Shown here in pieces: positions 26,246-34,921 of a stretch of 64,000 nt of DNA (positions are counted from its first letter, which is position 1; every line of letters starts with the position of its first letter). The notes beneath the pieces were generated by a model. It was given only the letters and a program-made list of their open reading frames with translations, made no database searches and was not told the origin of the DNA. Source of the stretch: JAJDIA01 sp031555145 (GTDB lineage Bacteria > Bacteroidota > Bacteroidia > Bacteroidales > Tannerellaceae); assembly GCA_031555145.1 (NCBI GenBank), contig JAVBUR010000046.1, forward strand, positions 22,740 through 86,739. Reading direction: 5' to 3'. The position numbers and the translations under genes were made by a program.

Positions 26246-29200
26246 TTAGAATGTCAGGTTAACACCGATGGTATAGACAGAGGTCTGCGGATAATACAGG
26301 AATCGTCCGGAAACGAATTCCGGGTCAAGTCCCCATTCTTTCAGCGGAGAGAATGTCAGTACATTGCTTCCGGCCAGATATACACGGGCCTTTTCGATAT
26401 TAGCCTTCCGAGTCAGGGTGCGTGGCAGGGTATAGCCTACCTGTATATTCTTCAGACGGATGTAGTTGGCGTCGATCACCCAGAAATCCGACATCATAGA
26501 GTTGTAGTCCACGCTCTTACGTGGACGCGGGAAACGGGCGTCTGTGTTTTCGGGCGTCCAGTAATCCTTGAAGATGTCCAGCGTGAAACCTTCGAAGTTA
26601 CCACCCTCGGCCAAGGCTCCGGATACGCGGGTTTGTGCATCCATCACGCCCTGGAGGGTGAATGAGAAATCGAACCCTTTCCAGGCCGCATTACCGGAGA
26701 TCGCAAACGGGTAGCGGGGGAATTCATTACCGATCACCGTCATATCTTCGGCGTCGATCTTACCGTCGTTGTTGCGGTCGATATATTTCACATCACCGGC
26801 ACCCATACGGCTGTCGTATACCGGATATTTGTTGTCGACATCCTGTTGGGTCAACAGTCCGCCGGTCTGGTAGCCCCAGTAGGCATTGACGGGGTATCCT
26901 TCACGGACGGTGGTGAGCACGTCGGATGTACCGCCGCTGATGGTCGGGTTGGCGCCGCCCAGGCTGATGACTTCGTTCCAGTTGTTGGAGATGTTGAAGT
27001 TCAAACCATACGACAGTTCACCGATCTGGTCCTTCCATCCCAGTGTCAACTCAAAACCCTTGTTGTCGACAACGGCTGCATTCTGCACCGGTGCATCCAG
27101 GCCGATCGTACCGGAAATAGGCAGGCTCACCAGGATACCGTCTGTCCGTTTGTAGTAGTAGTCGCCACTCAGCGACAGGCGGTTGTTCAGGAAGGAGGCG
27201 TCGAGACCGATATTCGTCTGTGTACTGACTTCCCACTTCAGTTCCTTATTGGCAAGAGCTGTTTGCATATACCCTTGTACCACCTGTCCGTCGAAGTTAT
27301 ATGTGGTGGAAGCATACGATTCGTAGAAGGCATACAAACCGGCCGTCTGGTTACCCGTCTTACCCCATGATCCCCTCAGTTTCAGGTCGGAGATGATGTC
27401 GCGCAGTCCGTCGCTCCAGAAGGCTTCGTTGGAGATACGCCATCCGGCGGAGAACGACGGGAAGGTACCGAACTGGTTGTCGCCCGTAAACCGTGACGTA
27501 CCGTCATAACGCAGGTTGGCTTCCAGCAGGTAGCGGTTGTCGTAGTTATAGTTGACACGTCCGAAATAAGAACGCAGGGCGTATTCGTTATTATACCCGT
27601 AGCTTTTCCAGGTGCTTTCGGAACCCATATTGATAGACTGTACTTCGTTGTTATAGAAGTCTTGACGGAAAGCCTCGTTCTGCGACCATTTGTTCTCGAT
27701 CTGCGAGAAACCGGCCAGCGCCGACAGGTTGTGTTTGCCGAATTGCTTGTCGTAGTTCAGCAACAGGTTGAGGGTATATTCATCCAGGTCGTCACGTTTG
27801 TCGTCCATGCTGTTGCGTGAGATGTCCCGTTTGCGTGAGCGGGTGGCGCTGGGGTTATACGCTTCGTTTTTGGCTGTCGCTCCCCAATCCAGGAAGTTGG
27901 TATCCACTACGGTATAAGCGTTGTTGAACGTTACATACTTGTTGAACGCATACCGTTGTGCATACTGGGTGGTGAACTTCAGTCCGTCCATGATATTGAA
28001 TTCGGCTTTTACATTACCGACAAACAGGCTGCGCCATTGTTTGTCTGTCCCGCCCATTTCGGCAAGCATCAACGGGTTGGCATTCTTATTACCCAGGCCA
28101 TAGCTGCCATCGGTATATTGCGGAACGACAAACTGCGTAGCGTGATACATGGAGTAGAATACACCGCCGCCGTTCACGTCATAATCATAAGCGCCTACCG
28201 GTGCTACGGAATAACGGGTCCGGAAGTTGGCATCCGCCGAGATCTTCACCCATTTGTAGGGTTTGAAGTCGGTGTTCACACGGATTTCCTTAATGTTTGA
28301 GTTGAAGTTGGGAACCACCCCGTCCTGGTCGTAATAACGCAATGCCATCAATCCGCTGGCTTTTTCCGTACCACCGCTGACGGTGAGGCTGTAGTTCTGC
28401 TGCAACGCATCGCTGTATACGGCATCCTGCCATTGGTTGGCCTTACGGTAGGTGATCGGGTCTTTGGCGTGGTTGGCGGTCCATTCCTGGATGAATGTAT
28501 CCGAATAACGGGCATTCTGGCCTGCGTTCTTGAACGCATAGTTTTGCTGGTTCATGTACGTGACCGTCTCCATGTGTTCCGGTTTGTTCGTCACGCTCTG
28601 AAGCCCCCAGTAGGTATTGAAGTCGATCTTTACCTGTCCTTCTTTTCCGCGTTTGGTAGTAATCAGTACGACCCCGTTGGCCGCACGCGAACCATAGATC
28701 GCTGTTGTCGAGGCATCCTTCAGGATAGAGATGTTCTCAATATCATCCGGGTTGACGTCTTCGATCCGTTGTTCCACGCCATCCACCAGCAATAGCGCGT
28801 CGCTATTATTAATGGTCGTGATACCACGGATGCGGAGCGTCGTGCTGGCGCGTCCCGGCGAACCACCCTTGTCCATGATCGTCAATCCCGGCGATGTGCC
28901 TTGCAGGGCGGCCGTGGTGCTGTTGGCCAGGCGGTTGATGCTTTCGTTTTTGATACTACCGACTGCACCGGTAATACTTACTTTCTTCTGCTGGCCATAA
29001 CCTACCACCACGATTTCGTCGAGTAGTTCGGTATCCGGGAGCATGGTTACATTCATAACGGATTGTCCGGTGTAGACAATCTCCTGTTTGGCGTAGCCGA
29101 CGAAGGAGAACACCAGTGTCTGGCCGGAAGCTGCCGCCAACGAATAGTTCCCATCGTAGTCGGTGATCGGTCCCGTGGTCGTACCTTTGACACTGATACT

Positions 29201-29317
29201 TACACCCGGAAGCGTCTCCTTTAGTTCATCCACAACTGTACCTTTGATTGTTGCATTCTGCCCGTAGGTGATCAGGGAGCAAAACGCCATTAGTAGTAAT
29301 AAAATCCTTTTCGACAT
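26246..29317 (-). CDS. SusC/RagA-family TonB-dependent transporter
   Basis: 1023 residues. A signal peptide is followed by a carboxypeptidase-regulatory-like domain (IKGTVVDELKETLPGVSI), then the SusC signature DEIVVVGYG and plug domain (SPGRASTTLRIRGI, DALLLVDGV, ILKDASTTAIYGSRAANG), and a 22-strand barrel ending in VYTIGVNLTF. It imports the oligosaccharides captured by the adjacent SusD using TonB energy. First gene of the minus-strand PUL unit and divergent from the HTCS gene. Confidence 0.97.
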   Translation of the reverse strand: MSKRILLLLMAFCSLITYGQNATIKGTVVDELKETLPGVSISVKGTTTGPITDYDGNYSLAAASGQTLVFSFVGYAKQEIVYTGQSVMNVTMLPDTELLDEIVVVGYGQQKKVSITGAVGSIKNESINRLANSTTAALQGTSPGLTIMDKGGSPGRASTTLRIRGITTINNSDALLLVDGVEQRIEDVNPDDIENISILKDASTTAIYGSRAANGVVLITTKRGKEGQVKIDFNTYWGLQSVTNKPEHMETVTYMNQQNYAFKNAGQNARYSDTFIQEWTANHAKDPITYRKANQWQDAVYSDALQQNYSLTVSGGTEKASGLMALRYYDQDGVVPNFNSNIKEIRVNTDFKPYKWVKISADANFRTRYSVAPVGAYDYDVNGGGVFYSMYHATQFVVPQYTDGSYGLGNKNANPLMLAEMGGTDKQWRSLFVGNVKAEFNIMDGLKFTTQYAQRYAFNKYVTFNNAYTVVDTNFLDWGATAKNEAYNPSATRSRKRDISRNSMDDKRDDLDEYTLNLLLNYDKQFGKHNLSALAGFSQIENKWSQNEAFRQDFYNNEVQSINMGSESTWKSYGYNNEYALRSYFGRVNYNYDNRYLLEANLRYDGTSRFTGDNQFGTFPSFSAGWRISNEAFWSDGLRDIISDLKLRGSWGKTGNQTAGLYAFYESYASTTYNFDGQVVQGYMQTALANKELKWEVSTQTNIGLDASFLNNRLSLSGDYYYKRTDGILVSLPISGTIGLDAPVQNAAVVDNKGFELTLGWKDQIGELSYGLNFNISNNWNEVISLGGANPTISGGTSDVLTTVREGYPVNAYWGYQTGGLLTQQDVDNKYPVYDSRMGAGDVKYIDRNNDGKIDAEDMTVIGNEFPRYPFAISGNAAWKGFDFSFTLQGVMDAQTRVSGALAEGGNFEGFTLDIFKDYWTPENTDARFPRPRKSVDYNSMMSDFWVIDANYIRLKNIQVGYTLPRTLTRKANIEKARVYLAGSNVLTFSPLKEWGLDPEFVSGRFLYYPQTSVYTIGVNLTF

Positions 29318-29498
29318 GTGTCTTGATTTTTAAAAGGTTAACGACTCTGTTAATTTTTGTGTCAAATGTAAAAGAAAAGAAATGCAAAAATCGGTCGCCT
29401 ATGGTGCCTGACCGGTTTTTACTATTCTTGGTTATTATTTACATTTCTTTTTGTTTTCGTTCCGCCGCGAGCCTGTTTTATATTCGTATTTTTACGGT
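29318..29498. promoter_or_regulatory. Divergent PUL promoter region
   Basis: Spacer between susC (minus) and the HTCS gene (plus). On the minus strand TACATTTG (29370 to 29363) is an exact -7 match about 46 bp before susC. An inverted repeat CGGTC-N13-GACCG (29392-29396 and 29410-29414) lies just upstream of it, a possible HTCS operator. On the plus strand TATATTCG (29479-29486) is a one-mismatch -7 candidate for the regulator gene. Spacing to -33 boxes is poor for both. Confidence 0.45.
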
Positions 29499-32400
29499 AT
29501 GAAATTACTGCGCTTACTGATCTCATTCTTATTGCTTTCGGTTGTCTTCCGGCTTGCTGCCGAGGAACATACCCATTTCCACTTCAAGACCATCCAGGTA
29601 GATAACGGTCTGTCGCAAAATACGATCAATAGTATCCTGCAAGACTCGAAGGGGTATCTCTGGTTCGGTACGAAAGACGGGTTAAACCGTTTTGACGGTA
29701 CCCGTTTCCGGGTGTTTCGTCAGGATGCCGGGAACCCGCAGTCGCTGGGCGACAATTTCACCCGTTGCATGTTGGAAGAGGAGGGAAGCGTGTTCTTTAT
29801 CGGTACCGAGAGTGGGCTGTACCGGATGAATGCCTTCGAAGAAACCTTTACGCCTGTCGCTTGTGCTACAGCCGACGGTATCGTCTTGAGATCGGCGATC
29901 AACTCGCTGTATAAGGCGCCCGACGGTCTTATCTGGATCGGGACCATGACGCAGGGAGTCTTCACCTACGACTCGACCCATGAAGTACTCAAGCATATAC
30001 CCCTCACGCAGTACGAACTGGGGCCTAACGCCGTATGGTGTGTCTATGGCGACCGTTCGGGTACGATCTGGGCCGGAAGCCGGCCGGGACTGCTTCGCTA
30101 CAATAAACTCACCGGCAGCTTCGAAGCCGTGGACGGATTGTTCAGCAATACCGGCAATATGGAATACGAGATATTATCCATCCACGAAGATGTGAAAGGG
30201 AACCTCTGGCTGGGTTCCTGGTCGGAAGGTATACGTTATTATAATAAGCAGGCCTACGAGGGTGTCTCCTTCCTGGGACCGAAGAGCCGTACGGCGTACG
30301 CTTCCCATATACGCAGCATTTTCCAGTATGACTCCAAAAGATTGTTGATCGGTTCGGACGACGGACTCTACATGTTCGATACCGAGACATTCGCTACCTC
30401 CCGGATCGATATCCCCCAGTCGCCCTACAGCCTGAGCGACCAGAACATCTATTCCATCGCCCGCGACAGGGAAGGAGGCATCTGGATCGGGACGTATTTC
30501 GGGGGGATCAATTACCTGAACGTATCGCTCCAACCCGTCGAGACCTATTACCCCGACCTTCCCCACGGCAAGTTGTCGGGCATGGCCGTCAGCCAGTTTT
30601 GCGAAGACCGTGAGGGCAACCTCTGGATCGCGACCGAAGACGGCGGCGTGAACTACCTCCATGTCAAAACCGGCCGTATCACGCAACCTATACAGACCAG
30701 CTACCACAATACTCATGCGTTGTTGCTGGATGGCGATAACCTCTGGATCGGTACCTTCTCGCGGGGGATCGACGTCTATCATACCCGGACAGGCCGGATA
30801 CGTAACTACCGCTCTGACCCCGGTGATCCGCGTACCCTGAACAACGACTGTGTCTTCTCGCTCTGCAAGACGAAGAACGGCGATCTCTATGCCGGTACGT
30901 CGAACGGCCTGAACCGTTACGACCCGGTCACGAACCGTTTCGTACCCATCCCTGAAGCGACCGGTTTCATTTACGATATCCGCGAAGACGATGCCGGTAA
31001 CCTGTGGGCGGCCGGTTCCGGTGTGCTCCGGTTGGACCCGCAGACGCAACGTTGGGTCCGCTACAATACCATCAAAGAGAAGACCGACCCCATCGTCGGC
31101 AGTAAGCTGACGGGCATCTATATCGACAGCCAGAAACGGTTGTTCTTTACCAGCGACGGGCGTGGACTCTTTGCCTACGATTATCCGACCGACAGTTTCC
31201 GCCAGATATCCGAGAAAGACGGACTGCCCAACAACGTGACTTACGGTGTGCTCGACGACGCCTTCGGTAACCTCTGGGTCAGTTGTAACAAGGGGATCGT
31301 CTGTGTGGACATCGACCATCCGGCCATCTATCGGTTGTACGACCAGGACGACGGTATGCAGAGCAACCAGTTCAACTACAAGTCAAGCCATAAGACCCGC
31401 GACGGCAAGTTCTATTTCGGCGGTATCAACGGCTTCAACAGCTTTTACCCGCAAGACCTGGCCGCGTTGGAGAACAGCCATGTCCCCCCGGTCGAGATTA
31501 CCGGCATACGCCTGCTGGGCGAAACCGGCGATACGGCAGAAAAAGACATACAAACGCTGGTGAACCGCCGGCAACGCGTCGTTCTTCCCTATACCCTGTC
31601 TTCGTTCAATATCTCGTATGTCAGCCTGAGTTTCCGTTCGCCCAACCGAAACCAGTATGCCTACCGCCTGGAAGGGATGGACAGCGAATGGACACTGGCC
31701 GGCAACAACAAAAGCGTCACTTACCTCAACCTCTCGCCCGGGAAATACGTCTTCTGCGTCAAGGCGTCGAACGATAACAATGTGTGGAACGAAACAGGCG
31801 ACAGCATCGAGATCGAGATACTTCCGCCTTTCTGGCGTTCGCTGCCGGCGCTGCTCGTCTACCTGCTGCTCGTGGTCTCTTCTTCCTACGTGCTGTTTAC
31901 CTACTACCTGCGGAAGAACCGGATGAAACAGGCTGCCCAGCTCGAAACCTTCAAGTTCGAACAGGAGAAGCTGGCCGTCAAGTCGAAGATCGATTTCTTT
32001 ACCAATATCGCCCACGAGATACGTACGCCGGTCAGCCTGATCAAAGCGCCGCTGGAAGAAGTGTTGCTGTCGGGCGACGGGACGGGCGATACCCGGCAAA
32101 ACCTGTCGGTGATCGAAAAGAACTGCAACCGCCTGAGTGTACTGATCAACCAGTTGCTCGATTTCCGGAAGATGGATACGATGAACTACTCCCTCACCCC
32201 GGAAAACATCAACCTGAAAGTCTACCTCAATGAACTGCACGAGCGTTTCCGGAAGACGGCCCAAAGCAAGAAGATCGAATTCAGCCTGCAAATGCCCGAT
32301 GAGGCCGACCTGCTTGTCGTATCCGATCCCGACGCCTTGACGAAGGTGACGGGTAACTTGCTGACCAACGCCATCAAATTCACCTCCACCCGGATCGCCA

Positions 32401-33500
32401 CCACGCTGGAACGAGTTGACGAACATACCTGGGCCATTACTGTCGAAGACGATGGACGAGGCATCCCGGATGAAAAGAAGAAACTCATCTTCGACCCCTT
32501 CTACCAGGTGAATGATAACGGTGAGGGAGCCGGCACCGGTATCGGCCTCTCGCTGGTGAAGAGCCTCGTGCATCTGCTGAAAGGCCGGATCGAAGTGACC
32601 GACAGTAAGACCGGAGGCGCCGTCTTCCGCTTCACCTTTGCCGATCTGGCCACGGAAGGCATCATCCGGAAGCCCGCCGTGATGGGAGAGTCCCTACCTG
32701 CCGATACCGGGAGCGCAGACCCTGCCGGTGATAAACCCGACACCATCCTGGTGGTAGACGATCATCCGGAAATAACGTCCTTTATCAGCAGTTGCCTGCA
32801 GAAAGAATATATTGTCGAAACAGCCTCCCATGCCACCGAAGCCTGGGAGATGCTGGAAGAGAAAAGCTTTGACCTGATCATCTCCGACATCATGATGCCC
32901 GATATCGACGGCATCTCCTTCACCAAGCGGATCAAGGCCGACCTGAACTACAGCCATATCCCCGTGATCCTGCTGTCGGCCAAGACCGAGAATGCAGTAA
33001 AGGTCGAAGGGCTGCGTTCGGGGGCGGAAGTGTTTATGGAGAAACCTTTCTCTACCTCCTTCCTGAAAGCGCAGATACGAAGCCTGCTCGAAAACCGGCG
33101 TACGCTGCTCGACGCCTTCAACCGTTCGCCCCTCGCCTCGTATGCGTCGCTGGTGACCAACAAAGGCGACGAAGCCTTCCTGAACCGGCTGAACGAAGAG
33201 ATCGAGAAACACCTCTCGGACGAGACCTTTTCGGTCGAATCGCTCACGGATGTGCTCAATATCAGCCGTTCCAACCTGCAACGCAAGCTGAAAGCTATCT
33301 GTGGCGTCACTCCGGGCGACTATCTCCGCAACTACCGTCTGAAGAAAGCCAGTAAGCTGTTGCTCGAAACGGAGATGCGGGTCAGCGAAGTGGCCTTCGA
33401 GGTTGGATTCACTTCCGCCTCCTACTTCACAAAAGCATTTATCAAATGTTACCAAATGTCGCCCAAGGAATTCGTCAGCGGAAAGATAAATGAAAGATAA
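29499..33500 (+). CDS. Hybrid two-component system sensor/regulator (HTCS)
   Basis: Single-chain sensor kinase and response regulator controlling the adjacent PUL, 1333 residues from ATG 29499, where the signal peptide starts (MKLLRLLISFLLL); an in-frame ATG at 29451 is less likely. Order: about 14 Reg_prop propeller blades (recurrent GxLWxGT motifs), Y_Y_Y domain (near 710-775), one membrane helix (near 785-810), HisKA with phospho-acceptor in NIAHEIRTP (His839), HATPase (DDGRGIPD, GTGIGLSLVKSL), receiver (Asp1130 in ISDIMMPDIDG), and AraC-type HTH at the C-terminus (SRSNLQRKLKAICGVTPGDY, FTSASYFTKAF). The periplasmic propeller likely binds the oligosaccharide signal. Confidence 0.96.
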   Translation: MKLLRLLISFLLLSVVFRLAAEEHTHFHFKTIQVDNGLSQNTINSILQDSKGYLWFGTKDGLNRFDGTRFRVFRQDAGNPQSLGDNFTRCMLEEEGSVFFIGTESGLYRMNAFEETFTPVACATADGIVLRSAINSLYKAPDGLIWIGTMTQGVFTYDSTHEVLKHIPLTQYELGPNAVWCVYGDRSGTIWAGSRPGLLRYNKLTGSFEAVDGLFSNTGNMEYEILSIHEDVKGNLWLGSWSEGIRYYNKQAYEGVSFLGPKSRTAYASHIRSIFQYDSKRLLIGSDDGLYMFDTETFATSRIDIPQSPYSLSDQNIYSIARDREGGIWIGTYFGGINYLNVSLQPVETYYPDLPHGKLSGMAVSQFCEDREGNLWIATEDGGVNYLHVKTGRITQPIQTSYHNTHALLLDGDNLWIGTFSRGIDVYHTRTGRIRNYRSDPGDPRTLNNDCVFSLCKTKNGDLYAGTSNGLNRYDPVTNRFVPIPEATGFIYDIREDDAGNLWAAGSGVLRLDPQTQRWVRYNTIKEKTDPIVGSKLTGIYIDSQKRLFFTSDGRGLFAYDYPTDSFRQISEKDGLPNNVTYGVLDDAFGNLWVSCNKGIVCVDIDHPAIYRLYDQDDGMQSNQFNYKSSHKTRDGKFYFGGINGFNSFYPQDLAALENSHVPPVEITGIRLLGETGDTAEKDIQTLVNRRQRVVLPYTLSSFNISYVSLSFRSPNRNQYAYRLEGMDSEWTLAGNNKSVTYLNLSPGKYVFCVKASNDNNVWNETGDSIEIEILPPFWRSLPALLVYLLLVVSSSYVLFTYYLRKNRMKQAAQLETFKFEQEKLAVKSKIDFFTNIAHEIRTPVSLIKAPLEEVLLSGDGTGDTRQNLSVIEKNCNRLSVLINQLLDFRKMDTMNYSLTPENINLKVYLNELHERFRKTAQSKKIEFSLQMPDEADLLVVSDPDALTKVTGNLLTNAIKFTSTRIATTLERVDEHTWAITVEDDGRGIPDEKKKLIFDPFYQVNDNGEGAGTGIGLSLVKSLVHLLKGRIEVTDSKTGGAVFRFTFADLATEGIIRKPAVMGESLPADTGSADPAGDKPDTILVVDDHPEITSFISSCLQKEYIVETASHATEAWEMLEEKSFDLIISDIMMPDIDGISFTKRIKADLNYSHIPVILLSAKTENAVKVEGLRSGAEVFMEKPFSTSFLKAQIRSLLENRRTLLDAFNRSPLASYASLVTNKGDEAFLNRLNEEIEKHLSDETFSVESLTDVLNISRSNLQRKLKAICGVTPGDYLRNYRLKKASKLLLETEMRVSEVAFEVGFTSASYFTKAFIKCYQMSPKEFVSGKINER

Positions 33501-33559
33501 TCCCAGTCGCCGGCCGCTCTTTTTCAATCAGAAAGGGTGCGGCTTGCCGATTTATTTCC

Positions 33560-33567
33560 TATTTTTG
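33560..33567 (+). promoter_or_regulatory. Candidate -7 element for the cyclophilin gene
   Basis: TATTTTTG is an exact TAnnTTTG match 26 bp before the ATG at 33594. No good -33 TTTG at standard spacing. Confidence 0.45.
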
Positions 33568-33593
33568 TCGGACAATCAAATGTGTAAAAAAAT

Positions 33594-34454
33594 ATGAAAC
33601 GAATCATTTCCGGGTTGTTGTTTGTTGTCTGCATCCTGATGGCTGCTTCTCTGTCTGCACAAGAGAACACACAGGTGGAGACATTGGTGTTGATGGAAAC
33701 AAGTATGGGTAAGATCAAGGTAAAACTGTTCAACGATACTCCGCTCCACCGGGATAATTTCATTAAAAATGTACAAGAAAAGACGTACAACGGGACGGTC
33801 TTCCACCGTGTAATCAAACAATTCATGGTACAGGGAGGCGGTATCGCTGAGAAAAAGGAAGCCCCCAAGAAGGGTAAAAAAGGCGCAGTCGCCGCGTCAG
33901 CATCTGCCAACGAATCTGAATCAGCCGTTGAAACGGACACCGAACAGGTCGCTGAAGCAACCACCGACGACGCTACTGAAGCAGCTGCTGAAGCCGTAGC
34001 GGAATCGGACACCGAATCCCTGGCCGACACAGACGCCTTAACAGGAGCTACACCCCTCCAGGAGGCTGCGGCGGAACGAACGATCCCTGCCGAAATCATT
34101 TACCCCAAGTACTTCCATAAACAGGGCATGCTCTGTGCCGCCCGTACGGGAGACGATGTCAACCCCGAGAAGGCCTCTTCTGCGATCCAGTTCTATATCG
34201 TAACCGGTAAGTACTTCACCGATATGGAACTGAACAAATTGGAGGAAGCAAACGGTATCACCCTCACGCCCGAACAACGTCAGGCCTATATGCTCGAAGG
34301 CGGTTCTCCCCATCTCGACGGCAGCTACACGGTCTATGGCGAAGTAGTCGACGGCATGAAGGTAGTCGACAAGATCCAATTCGTCACCACCGGCGAAGCC
34401 GACCGTCCCGTCAAAGACGTTGTCATCAAATCAATGACCATCGTCAAGAAATAA
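33594..34454 (+). CDS. Cyclophilin-type peptidyl-prolyl isomerase with acidic insert
   Basis: 286 residues with a signal peptide (MKRIISGLLFVVCILMAASLSAQ), so probably periplasmic. Cyclophilin core: GKIKVKLFNDTPLHRDNFI, NGTVFHRVIKQFMVQGGG (catalytic Arg in FHRVI, residue 72), then after an insertion GMLCAARTGDDVNPEKASSAIQFYIV and YTVYGEVVDGMKVVDKI. Residues about 86-162 are a Lys-rich then Ala/Glu/Asp/Thr-rich low-complexity stretch absent from normal cyclophilins, placed in the loop after QGGG. The active-site strands lie on both sides, so isomerase activity may be kept. It stands alone between the HTCS gene and the repeat-bearing spacer. Confidence 0.9.
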   Translation: MKRIISGLLFVVCILMAASLSAQENTQVETLVLMETSMGKIKVKLFNDTPLHRDNFIKNVQEKTYNGTVFHRVIKQFMVQGGGIAEKKEAPKKGKKGAVAASASANESESAVETDTEQVAEATTDDATEAAAEAVAESDTESLADTDALTGATPLQEAAAERTIPAEIIYPKYFHKQGMLCAARTGDDVNPEKASSAIQFYIVTGKYFTDMELNKLEEANGITLTPEQRQAYMLEGGSPHLDGSYTVYGEVVDGMKVVDKIQFVTTGEADRPVKDVVIKSMTIVKK

Positions 34455-34513
34455 GCCCCATCGACGGTAACCCCATCTCTTCTTGAGTTTGAACGTATAT
34501 CCGGACGCACATC

Positions 34514-34623
34514 CCGTCCGGGTGAGATGCACGTGTCAGCCTGGCGAGGCGCAGGCCTCAGCCGGTTGAGACGCAGGCCTCAGCTGGTTGGGATGCACGT
34601 CTCAACTGGTTGAGATGCAGGCC
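34514..34623. repeat. Second array of 22-bp repeats
   Basis: Five contiguous 22-bp units start at 34514 (degenerate), 34536, 34558, 34580 and 34602. The good units begin TCAGCC, TCAGCC, TCAGCT and TCAACT, continue with GGTTGAG-like cores, and end in GCAGGCC or GCACGTC. Alignment with the 9409-9540 array gives a shared TCAGCCkGyTGAG core followed by nCGyGCA. Again it lies on the same strand between convergent genes. Confidence 0.88.
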
Positions 34624-34830
34624 TGGTTTCATCAAGACCAGCAGCCCTCCTTCCACCCTTCCACTTTCTTCAACCAGTCAATGAGTTAGCGTGGAAGGAT
34701 ACCTCATTTTACCCTTTTGCTTCCACGCCTCCTTCCACAAATAGTAAGCGTGATTTGTCGAGACGCCTACGGCAAATAGCAGAGTGTATACCACTAGGAC
34801 AGAAGAATGAGGGGTGGTAATAAACAAAAA

Positions 34831-34857
34831 AGCAGGAGGGAGGCTCCTGCTTTTTTT
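34831..34857. terminator. Bidirectional rho-independent terminator
   Basis: AGCAGGAG (34831-34838), loop GGAGG, CTCCTGCT (34844-34851), continuing into TTTTTTT. AAAAAA precedes the left arm, so it can end both the plus-strand transcript from the cyclophilin side and the minus-strand galE/Rnf transcript. Confidence 0.92.
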
Positions 34858-34921
34858 ATGCGATGACACATCGTTGTGATGGTCGTTACGATGACTTATC
34901 GTCGCGATGGCTTGTGTCGGC

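Larger units (their letters stand above)
34455..34921. other. Long convergent spacer with repeats, hairpin and terminator
   Basis: 467 bp between the cyclophilin gene and galE. It holds, in order, a 22-bp repeat array (34514-34623), an inverted repeat GCGTGGAAG / CTTCCACGC (34689-34697 and 34720-34728) with a 22-nt loop, and a bidirectional terminator (34831-34857). An open frame on the minus strand between these (about 34678-34869) crosses the terminator and is not accepted as a gene. No tRNA or other RNA gene is seen. Confidence 0.7.

Noticed and set aside
29451..29498. HTCS start at the upstream ATG 29451
   Set aside because: It adds 16 charged and aromatic residues before a perfect signal peptide and covers the likely promoter; ATG 29499 is preferred.
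31383..32573. 396-codon open frame antisense to the HTCS kinase region
   Set aside because: Opposite a clearly conserved histidine kinase domain; long antisense frames are common in this GC-moderate, codon-biased gene.
34678..34869. 63-codon ORF in the cyclophilin-galE spacer, with a possible +1 frame continuation (WLKKVEGWKEGCWS) ending near 34632
   Set aside because: It runs through a strong bidirectional terminator and has a stop that needs a frameshift to continue. It might be a decayed gene fragment, but the evidence is too thin to call a pseudogene.
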